Source: JAFNGF01 sp964567045 (lineage in GTDB: Bacteria > Planctomycetota > Phycisphaerae > Sedimentisphaerales > Anaerobacaceae). Taken from it: 18,719 bases of DNA. The notes below the pieces were generated by a model, which saw only the letters and a list, made by a program, of their open reading frames with translations, was not told the DNA's origin and did not search any database. This document shows positions 1-7,700 of this stretch, one piece after another (the stretch's first letter is position 1; every line of letters begins with the position of its first letter). The DNA lies in assembly GCA_964567045.1 (NCBI GenBank), contig CAZMLE010000070.1, positions 1 to 18,719 of the forward strand, in the 5' to 3' direction. The translations under genes were made by a program, and so were the position numbers.

Positions 1-85
1 ATTATCCAAACCAAAAACCAAATTCATAACAGACCTGCTTTGCGGAATCCTGTTCTCAAGCAACCTGATCCTGACACACATAGCT

Positions 86-1006
86 TCAAAAGTCCCAAAT
101 CCAAGCAGGATAACGGCAATAGCAAAACGATTCCGTCGACAATTGTCTGACGGCCAGCCTTTCGTTAAGCCACTGTGGTTTAACTACCTCAGCCTGGCCC
201 GGCGATTCGTCGTGGTACGAGATGCCGTCGTTCTTGATGGGGTTGCCGATGGCCAGCGACCCGTAGCCGCCGCCCATTACCTTCATAGCCAGGATTCCCA
301 TTTTTTTCTTTTGGGCGGCGGGAAGCACAAGCTGCTGGTACGGGCGACGCCTGACGGTAGGATTGAATGTCGTGAGCACCGTATCGAAATCGAATAATTC
401 GATTGCCCGGCGCATCGACTCGGCGCTCTCGTGGCCGGTAACGCCGATAAACCGCGCGACCTTTTCATCGCGTAGTTTGTAGAGCGCCTTCAGGACGCCG
501 TCCGGTTTGTCCCATTTGGCGAAGTCCTCGTCGGCCTTGGTGCCGTGAACCTGCAGCAGATCCAAATGGTCGGTACGCAGGCGCTTAAGGCTGGCCTCGA
601 CATCTCTCATCGCGCCCTGGTATGAGCGGCTGCCGGTCTTGGTTGCCAGAAAGACTTCCTTGCGCCTTGTAGAGAGCACCTGCCCGAAGTTGTGCTCCGA
701 CTGGCCGTTGCCGTACGCGGGTGCCGTGTCGAAATAGTTTATTCCCGCATCGAGTGCTGCATTTGCCAGTTCTGCGGGATCAAACTTCGCGGTCGGTGGG
801 TCTTTCATCGCCACGAAGCCGCCGAGGACTAAAGCGCTTACTTGAAGACCTGTTTTGCCTAAAGGGCGTTTTGGGATGGCGGACTTGGTGGGTTTTTGTC
901 GCTCCTCGGATTCACCTGCAAAACCGGCGCGTATACGCACTGCCTCAACAGCCGCTGCGGTGACTATCCCGGCCATGAACTCTCGTCGATTTATAACTGA
1001 CTGCAT
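86..1006 (-). CDS. Tat-exported aldo/keto reductase, abnormal C-terminus
   Basis: NAD(P)H-dependent aldo/keto reductase of the TIM-barrel AKR superfamily; the substrate cannot be read from sequence. The N-terminus has a twin-arginine motif (NRREFMAG, Arg7-Arg8) followed by a hydrophobic Ala/Val stretch, so Tat export is likely. The AKR core starts near residue 45 (RPLGKTGLQVSALVLGG). The catalytic tetrad is visible as Asp93 and Tyr98 (FDTAPAYG), Lys123 (ATKTG) and His154 (LQVHG). The family match runs to about residue 265 (YHDESPGQAE). The expected last strand and cofactor helix (usually LxYALSLP..AVVGM) are then missing and the final ~40 residues look unrelated. In the +1 frame an open stretch containing FAIAVILLGFGTFEAM runs off the window edge, so a frameshift or a join near 110-180 is possible. 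The family assignment is firm; activity of this copy is doubtful. Confidence 0.85.
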   Translation of the reverse strand: MQSVINRREFMAGIVTAAAVEAVRIRAGFAGESEERQKPTKSAIPKRPLGKTGLQVSALVLGGFVAMKDPPTAKFDPAELANAALDAGINYFDTAPAYGNGQSEHNFGQVLSTRRKEVFLATKTGSRSYQGAMRDVEASLKRLRTDHLDLLQVHGTKADEDFAKWDKPDGVLKALYKLRDEKVARFIGVTGHESAESMRRAIELFDFDTVLTTFNPTVRRRPYQQLVLPAAQKKKMGILAMKVMGGGYGSLAIGNPIKNDGISYHDESPGQAEVVKPQWLNERLAVRQLSTESFCYCRYPAWIWDF

Positions 1007-1186
1007 AAGATAAGGTTGTAACCCGCGATGCCTGTTCAGGCAACATTTGTCCTATTGCAGTCGATGGAAGATAACCTGCCGATACGGTCTGACGGAATGA
1101 GATCAGACTGGAGGAGAGAATTGCCCGGGTTTTTTGCATCCTAAGTTGTTATTTGAAAACAGGTTATAGAAATCCGCATTTTTGCA

Positions 1187-1214
1187 TTGACAGGGAGACA
1201 TATTGTGCTATAAT
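1187..1214 (+). promoter_or_regulatory. Consensus sigma70 promoter of the GntR gene
   Basis: TTGACA at 1187-1192, a 16-base spacer, then TATAAT at 1209-1214. A TG dinucleotide one base upstream of the -10 box makes it an extended -10 promoter. Transcription should start near 1221, about 50 bases before the GntR start codon. Both hexamers match the consensus exactly, so the promoter should be very strong unless repressed. Confidence 0.85.
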
Positions 1215-1226
1215 TATAATACAATA
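1201..1226 (+). promoter_or_regulatory. Dyad operator over the -10 box (probable GntR autoregulation)
   Basis: A 26-bp dyad centred at 1213.5: outer arms TATTGT (1201-1206) and ACAATA (1221-1226), and a perfect inner palindrome TATAATTATA (1209-1218). In total 22 of 26 positions are symmetric. It covers the -10 hexamer and the likely start site. YtrA-type GntR regulators usually bind long inverted repeats with GT...AC half-sites and repress their own operon. Binding here is inferred. Confidence 0.65.
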
Positions 1227-1272
1227 GGGTAATAGATGAATAGCGCATTGCGAAACTATATGGAGACGATGG

Positions 1273-1674
1273 ATGATTGAGTTTAGGCTGGACATTAAGA
1301 GTGGTGTTCCTTTCTATCGCCAAATCGTGGACCAAATACGATATGGGATTGCCTCCAAACGTCTGCTGCCTGGAGAACAACTGCCTACGGTCAGAGAGCT
1401 GGCGGTGCAATTGGGGCTTAACCCTAATACCGTGCGCAAGGCCTATTCGGAGTTAGAGATATTGGGAGTGCTGCACACTCAGCAGGGCACAGGCACTTTT
1501 GTCAGCAATCAAGAAGTCCAGATCGGGGACGCAGAAAGGCTTCGGATGCTCAAGCAGGTCTGCGACGAGCTGGTCGCTCGCGGCCAGCAATACAACCTTA
1601 CATTGAATGATATTGTCGATCATTTGCAAAGGAGACTTAACGATGGCAGAGAAGAAAAAAACACCGGCATTTAG
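1273..1674 (+). CDS. GntR-family transcriptional regulator, YtrA subfamily
   Basis: A 133-residue DNA-binding repressor. The GntR winged helix covers about residues 10-75: it opens with VPFYRQIVDQIRYGI, carries LPTVRELAVQLGLNPNTVRK as the helix-turn-helix and ends with the wing GVLHTQQGTGTFV. The C-terminal part is only about 55 residues, predicted helical. It has no large effector domain, which is the hallmark of the short YtrA type. The ATG has a GGAGA Shine-Dalgarno six to seven bases upstream. YtrA-type genes normally lead an operon for an ABC transporter; here only a 35-codon stub follows, so the regulated operon appears to have been lost from this site. Regulation is probably by its own product at the 1201-1226 dyad. 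Confidence 0.92.
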   Translation: MIEFRLDIKSGVPFYRQIVDQIRYGIASKRLLPGEQLPTVRELAVQLGLNPNTVRKAYSELEILGVLHTQQGTGTFVSNQEVQIGDAERLRMLKQVCDELVARGQQYNLTLNDIVDHLQRRLNDGREEKNTGI

Positions 1675-1750
1675 CCAAATTGCAGCCAAGTATATTGAGA
1701 GCCAAAAAGCGCGGCTATCCGTGGGTTGTCGTTCAAGAAATGTAGCTTGA
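1643..1750 (+). pseudogene. 5' stub of the gene downstream of GntR
   Basis: A 35-codon frame that overlaps the end of the GntR gene by 32 bases, with a good Shine-Dalgarno (AAAGGAG at about 1629-1635) before its ATG. It begins MAEKKKTPAFSQIAAKYIES, then seems to run into sequence antisense to the DUF1573 gene before a TGA at 1748. The strong ribosome site and overlap suggest a genuine second gene of the GntR operon whose body was lost at a join near 1705-1735. I do not recognise the family from 20-odd residues. It could also be a chance short frame. Confidence 0.4.
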
Positions 1751-2313
1751 ATATACGGGTTTGAACTTGAAACACTAATGACTTTCGCGGGTCGCCTGAA
1801 ACGCGATATTATTGAAACCTCACGGGGGGCAATATTCTCTATTTCGCAGACACGCCCAAACGATAGAGCACATGGAACAAATTCTATTTGTGGATCAACT
1901 ACTGCTGATACGGTGAGCTTTACAAGGTCTTGATCAGGAGCATCAGTCAATACAGATACCACATGATTTTCCGGCCCAGGCCTATTTCAGGATCGAAAAG
2001 TAACTTCAATGGCACCCATCTCATCAGGATATATCACTCTTTTATTTGCCCGAACATCCGTACATCGACAATCAGCCATCACCTTCCTTATCTTTATCAA
2101 ATTGGAGGTAGTATTCTTGAATGGGAAATTTACCTTTACTTGCGTATCATAATCGAGTTGCCCTAAATCGATATGGTATTTTGCGAAAGAGAGTCCCTTC
2201 CGGCTTGGCCCGCCAAACAGCAAAAAAATGCACGTAAAGCTGAGCAGTAAAGTTAATATGCCGATCGCTAATGGTATTAACGCTATGGTTCTTCGGTTAT
2301 GAAAAAAAGTCAT
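1710..2313 (-). pseudogene. DUF1573-domain membrane protein, in-frame TGA and lost 3' end
   Basis: A membrane-anchored protein with the DUF1573 (ASH/Hydin-like immunoglobulin) fold. Residues 10-34 form one N-terminal membrane helix. DUF1573 signatures follow: VNFPFKNTTSNLIKI, then ADCRCT, then YPDEMGAIEVTFRS. A TGA at 1987-1989 interrupts the frame; after it the same frame continues with NRPGPENH and VVSVLTDAPDQDLVKLTV, exactly the expected continuation, so there is a nonsense codon and no frameshift. The match fades near 1710, and the frame then stays open to 1453 only as the antisense of the GntR gene, so the true 3' end is missing. The ATG overlaps the stop of the C39-like gene (ATGA at 2310-2313), implying translational coupling. 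Without readthrough the product would be 108 residues. Confidence 0.75.
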
Positions 2314-2993
2314 GGCAAATGTTTGGTGCCCTTATTTTGTACCTTACCGGAACTTTTCTTCCAAAAATATCCTGTGCCAAGTATGGCTATGAGGAAAAAC
2401 CCCGTAAAACCTACCAAGAGCAATAATCCGCCAGCCGTATGGTTTACGCTTATGGGTTGTTTTGAGAACAAAAGAGCTCTTCTATTCCAGCGTTTCTTCA
2501 GAATATTAGCTTCGAGCCAATAGGGCTTGATGTGAGGTGTTGTCACCACAAGAAACCTGGAGTCCTGAGCTTTCAAAAGTAAGAAGTAGTGGCCTTGGTG
2601 TTCTATTATGGCCAAGGCGCTATTGGCATCCATCAGATCTTTCAATCTATTGACACTTAGCTTGAAAGCATCGCCATAAAGCCCCATTTTCTTGCAGGCA
2701 GTCTCTAATCCGAGCAAAGTTGTGCCCTCTACATGGTCCCACTCAGCCATCCGCGCTATTTCATCTAAAGAATATTCTTCCTTGTGCAAACACCTGGTTC
2801 CAATGTATAGAAGACTTGGCCCGCATAGCATGGTACTGCTTGGATACAACTTGGCTCCCTTAAGGACTTCAAGCGTGCTATGAATTTGCATCTCGGAAGG
2901 GAGAAGTCCTTCCGACTTCATAGCAAAAACCGTATTCAGTGAAAGTAGGATAAGGAGTATAGGCACTATGGTGATCGGTCTTCGCCTGTTCAT
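2310..2993 (-). CDS. Membrane-anchored C39-like cysteine peptidase
   Basis: A 227-residue papain-fold protein resembling peptidase family C39. It has an N-terminal signal or anchor (residues 6-24), the nucleophile motif CGPSLL with Cys57, and the general-base motif EHQGHYFLLL with His135. At the usual third catalytic position (a D-P pair) it reads VVTTPH, so Thr152 stands where Asp is expected. A membrane helix (about 188-209) near the C-terminus is followed by a basic tail, so the domain faces the periplasm. Classical C39 domains cut double-glycine leaders within ABC exporters; this one is free-standing. It overlaps the LolA-like gene upstream (ATGA at 2990-2993) and the DUF1573 gene downstream (ATGA at 2310-2313). 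The changed Asp makes reduced or absent protease activity possible. Confidence 0.75.
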   Translation of the reverse strand: MNRRRPITIVPILLILLSLNTVFAMKSEGLLPSEMQIHSTLEVLKGAKLYPSSTMLCGPSLLYIGTRCLHKEEYSLDEIARMAEWDHVEGTTLLGLETACKKMGLYGDAFKLSVNRLKDLMDANSALAIIEHQGHYFLLLKAQDSRFLVVTTPHIKPYWLEANILKKRWNRRALLFSKQPISVNHTAGGLLLLVGFTGFFLIAILGTGYFWKKSSGKVQNKGTKHLP

Positions 2994-4249
2994 TTTTCGT
3001 GTCTACGTTTAATAGAACGCTGAATAAGAGCAAGAATACTTAGTCCCGCAAGGGCAAACGCTGCAATAGCTGCAATTTGGACACCCTGATATAACCTCTT
3101 GGCATTGGCAGACTGAGCTAACTTTGACCTACGCGATTGGTCTTTCGCTGCGGTTTCTAGCTTTGAATCTTCGTTAGCCAAGACCGCTGCTTCTGTTGCT
3201 TGCTGGGTTGTTGCTGTTGTTGTGTTTTTTATGGCATCGAGAACCAGATCCACGTCTTGTTGAGATATCCGATACCCATGGCCATAAATGTAGTTCAGGC
3301 CTGCTATCTCGTCTATGACATGTGTCCCGTACGGGATGTTCGTGCCCGCGAGGGTAAAAACAGTGGGATCGATTGGCTTGTTTACACTTACCGAGTTTGT
3401 AGAAACCGTAGAAACGAAGCCACCATCGGGGACTATTTTTCCCGAATACATTACCCTAACGCTATCGAACCACCAAATACCTGGAGCGTATTCTTTCAGG
3501 GTCATTATGTATTCGTAGGTGACTTCGTTATTGACTATGTTTTGGTACTTCTTAATGCAATATCCCTTCGAGGGGACGACCCATACTTTCATGTTCGCGG
3601 CAGCAGGGTTGGGAGGATCCGGCTGGCTGCATGATAGCAGGATACAGTCCTCGGTATCCACTTGATCGCTTTTGGTGGTCAAGCGATACCGTGCCTTGGT
3701 ACTTTCCACAATCGCCTCCGGTAGAGTCATTCCATAAAATACCGACTGATATTTGAGTAGCGGATTCTCTAAGCGCTGTGTCTTTTTGTCCCACATGGAG
3801 TTTGTGACATCGACTCGTCCGAGCTCGGGGGTATACCGCAAGGTGGATTCTATTGAACATATTTCGACGCCTCCAACTGACGGCGGTCTGTAGTGGACCT
3901 CATAGTCTTTCCCTTGCTCTAACAACAAGGGTTCTGTATCTTCTCAAACGAACTCGCTTTTCAGGATGTCTTTCCGGAAGCGCTCACCATCCCACCATAT
4001 TTTCATCGTCTGCTTTAATCGCCGCGCTCCTTTACCTTTGAAGGAACGAGCCTCCAAAACATCAAGTGTGGCTTCGATGGACCGAACACAATCAAGGGTT
4101 TCTTGATGCCGTTCGACAATGCTCTGGACTTCAGGCGGCAAATGTGTGCTGCGGGCAGCACCGGGCGTTTGGGCGACAAATAAGAGGCTGCCACCAATAA
4201 CTAAAGCCCCTGGAACCAGACATTTAACCGAGAAGAATATCGTGTTCAT
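2990..4249 (-). pseudogene. LolA-like (outer-membrane lipoprotein-sorting-like) protein, in-frame TGA
   Basis: The first gene of the membrane operon, about 420 codons with one internal stop. The ATG at 4249 has an AGGAG site six to seven bases upstream. A signal peptide covers roughly residues 10-30. Next come VRSIEATLDVLEARS and MKIWWDGERFRKD, the curved-sheet pattern of LolA/LolB-fold proteins. TGA at 3944-3946 follows SEFV; the same frame resumes at EDTEPLLLEQGKDYEVHYR and runs uninterrupted to 2990. The C-terminus has an alanine-rich coiled segment and a membrane helix (GVQIAAIAAFALAGLSILAL), then RSIKRRHEK. The LolA assignment rests on pattern and is moderate; the single-gene status of the two halves is well supported by frame and by the operon fit. 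Confidence 0.65.
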
Positions 4250-4277
4250 AGAGATCTCCTAGGTTGCAAGGGGTATC

Positions 4278-4313
4278 GGCAAGACCGCATTTGGAGCCAA
4301 ATGCGGCCTTGCC
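4278..4313. repeat. 36-bp near-perfect palindrome
   Basis: Two 17-base arms (4278-4294 and 4297-4313) around a 2-base centre; 16 of 17 pairs match, with one A/C mismatch at 4284/4307. The inner ten pairs are perfect (CCGCATTTGG / CCAAATGCGG). There is no T-run on either side, so it is not a standard intrinsic terminator. It lies about 30 bases upstream of the LolA-like start and just before the orphan SPFH fragment. It may be an operator, a leader hairpin, a REP-type element or a rearrangement scar. Confidence 0.8.
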
Positions 4314-4365
4314 TCCCTGATCATCAACAGTCTATCTACAGACTTTTCAAAAGGCAAGTCTTTAA

Positions 4366-4612
4366 TTCGGGCACGGCAGAGACCGAAATCGCGGAGAAAT
4401 TCGCTCAAGCTGCTAAGCAGTACGAGTCCAATCCGGGGGCGATGCATCTTCGCGGCATGAACATGCTCTTCGAGGGACTGAAGGAGAAAGGCTCGATGAT
4501 TATCGTGCCCAGTTCCGCACTGGAGACCATGAATCCGGGAGCGATTGGCGGATTGGCAGCTCTGAGCCAGATGAAGAGTCAAAAAGACCAGGACGAAAGT
4601 AAAGACTCGTAG
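4366..4612 (+). pseudogene. C-terminal fragment of an SPFH/slipin-type (band 7) protein
   Basis: About 80 residues matching the end of SPFH (stomatin/prohibitin/slipin) membrane-scaffold proteins: the helical AETEIAEKFAQAAKQYESNP, then GAMHLRGMNMLFEGLKEKG, then the characteristic IIVPSSALETMNPGAIGG tail. The SPFH core and membrane anchor (normally 200 or more residues upstream) are absent. The in-frame ATG at 4301 lies inside the palindrome arm and gives a nonsense leader, so I do not take it as a real start. The fragment points towards the lactonase/glycosidase gene. It is best read as a remnant left at a breakpoint between 4313 and 4366. Confidence 0.7.
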
Positions 4613-4706
4613 CCCAAGGGTAATCTTGCACAATGTGACGATTCGTCAGGGGCTATGTAGATTTGGTGCCCGATACTTGATGTCTGCGCAGAATTGAGGA
4701 TCGCGA

Positions 4707-7700
4707 TCAGCGGCTCAGTGGATCCATGATCAGAGCCACCTCCCAGCCCTCAAATTGTGCTTTTAGAGAGGCGGCGAGTTCGCGTTGCACCTGGGCATCC
4801 AGGCGGTTATCCCGCCACCATCGCTTGTGTGCAGCCTCACGAACGGGGAAAAAGTCATATCCATTGGTCCCGTAGTTGCGGAAGCCGGTGTGCTTACGCC
4901 ATGCTAAAGACATCAGGCAGTATCTGGTAAGCTGCTCAAGCAACCTGTCATCGGGAGCATTGGCGTCCTTGACCATCGTGCAGAACTTCATGGCTGCGTC
5001 ATGAGTTCTCAACTGGGCTGCCAGGTCCCGAGCGACTTGGCCGTAGTCGGGAAATAGCTTAATGCCGATCGGTCCCGGTCGGCCAAGCTGATTATTCTTC
5101 TGGAGCGTCTCAAGCTCATCGGCCAAAGCATCGGCGCCGCGTGGCTTGGGGTCGCCCAAGCTCAGCCAGGCCTCGGCCAGAAGCTCGGTTTTCTGGGGAT
5201 AGATAAGCCGGGCCAGCTCGCGCACGGCCCACTTTGGCGGTTCGTCACGCAGCTCCATGTTCCACAGCGCCCGCGTGAAATAATAGATGTTTGGCAACTG
5301 GCAAATCGGAGTCTGGGCGTTACCCATAGCTCCTCGGACTTTGCCGGCTCGTTGCGGAACGTCCAATGCTTTCTGCAGCGCATCCGGCACCACCGTTGTA
5401 AAAGGCAAGCTCGGTTCAGGTTCGACCGCTCCGTATGGATAATATACCACTCGGTCATATACATTCAGCTCATCGGCCACCTTCCAATGCTCCGGAGATG
5501 CAACGGTCAACCACCAGGGCTCAGGCGAACGTTGTAGCAATTCCTTGACCACATCCCGCCAGTTCTCGCTCTGCGTCTTATTGCCCCAGCCGAACCACAT
5601 CCAATATACGAGCTTGGCGTGGGAACCAAGCCCGGTATGGCGATTGATCAGCTCACGGCTCATCATCAGGATATCAACAAACTCGGAAGCCGGACTGCCT
5701 CGCCAACCGCCGGGATCGCTGTCGATCACCCAATAGCCGTCGGCGTTGTTGCACACTTTGTAGAATTGGGCACGGGCGGCCCTCAACTGAGCCATCTGAT
5801 TCGGATCGCCCGGGTCTTTCAGGATCTCGGCCTTAAAGTAATCCCGCTCGGCTACCGGAGGAAGGTCGCGCACTTCGCACATATTGTTGGCGCATTCGCC
5901 TATCCACACCTCCATGCCGTGGTTCTGCCGGGCATGGTCGATCACGGGCGGGTAGCGAGCAAGAAATGCCTCGTCCTCCTGCGAGAAGGGAATGGGAAGG
6001 ATGCCGACCATGGACCAAATCTGAAATAGGTCCACTCGCATTAGAGCCAGAATGTCAACATACCGCTTCCAGTCCTCTACTTTCCACGTACGCAGAGCGT
6101 AAGGATACGAATAAGCCCAGTGCTGATGAGTGTACATGCCTCGCAGCGGAAATGATGGTTTCTCCACGACATTCATATCCGTTTTCAATGTCGGCGGCAG
6201 TGTACCGACGTCCAGTTCGCGCATCAAAGCGTATATTGCGTGCCGGGTGCCCATCTCCATTGCCCCAGCCGCGATCACGAATTTGGCGCGTCCATGTCCG
6301 ACCGCGCGAAGTACAAAGCCTTCGCTGCCAAGTTCCTCCCAGCGGATGCCCGTGCAGACCGACGGCTCATACCGCTCCACTACAGAACGTCCAACCAGCA
6401 CAGTCAAGCCCGGGTCAACCTCCCAGGCTGTGCTACGGCGCACATCAATTTGTGCGGACTGGCGGCAGAATGATGCCAGTTGCTCAATCGCATAGCCGAG
6501 CGGCTGACCCAGACTGTTTTCGGTGACCAGTGTCAGAGCACTTATGGGCATACGGCTTGGAGAGGGTATGGCGCCGATGACACCCTCCGGCCAGCGCTGC
6601 AGAGTGAGCGGATCGTGAGCCGGCAGAACGATGTCCGCCAGCGACCTAATCCGGGTCATAGCCTGCTGGCAGACATGCTCGTCAGGACTGCGGGTCGGCC
6701 GGTTTTTCTCTATGTTCTCGTACTTGTATATGACGTCGCCTGTGATAATAGCCGGCCCCATACAGGTGCGCACGAGCACGCCCTGGCTGCCCACTGTGTG
6801 GCAACCGAGGGGCAAGACCCGCACGCCGGGAACAATCTCCTGGTCGTCCACCAGCTGCAGAGCATCAGGCCTGTCGTTCAGCGCCTTTCGCACATCCGGC
6901 GCAAGACGGTCTCTGCCGCCAGGCTGCTGGCCAGCAGCCTCTTCGTACTCACGCCGATTGACTACAAAGCGGGCATTGGGAAAGGCGTCGAAGTAATCAT
7001 AATGGTCTGCGTGCAGGTGTGTCACTATCACATGACTCACGTCGGCAGGGTCGATACCGTGCCGCTTCAACGCTTCAGGCGTGCGCTGCTCGGGCAATTG
7101 TGTGACTCCGCCTGGGATGTACCGCTGGGTTGTTTTGCTGAACTCCTGCGGGTACTTGGGACCGGTGTCAACTATTATGGGCTTTGGCCCGCCTTCTATC
7201 ACCCACACGTACAGGTAAAACGTGCTGGTCTGCTCGCTGTCGCTATCCTGGAAGGTTATGTAACCGCGGACCTCGCATTGGCCGACTTTTATCGCCCTAA
7301 TAGTGTATCGCGGTGCGCCTTTAGGAGCCGGGGGCCAGCGATCAAGGGTGCCAGGATCGTGGCTGGGCAATACTATGTCGGCCTTGTCACGTATCTTTTT
7401 CATCGCCGCCATACACTCTTCGTAGCTGGTGAAGATGCCTGGCGGGGTGTTTTGCTCGATATTGGCCCACAGTTGTACGGTGTCACCGGTGAGCACAACC
7501 TTGCCGTGCGCGGTGTTGATACGATAAGCCATCGAACCCGGTGTGTGCCCCCCAATCCAGAACGATTCGATACCTGGGAAAATTTCCTGGTCCTCGACCA
7601 ACACCAATCGCTGCCGGCAGCTTGGCTCGTTGCTGAATTCATACATGATGCGTCCATGGCCCCAGCTCGGCGCTGCCGATGTCGCTCCCTCCCATTCCTT

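Noticed and set aside
1141..1410. 89-codon minus-strand frame
   Set aside because: It covers the GntR promoter and gene start on the other strand and has no protein family features.
4301..4365. Real start of the SPFH fragment at ATG 4301
   Set aside because: The ATG lies in the palindrome arm, has no ribosome site, and its first 20 or so residues do not match the family.
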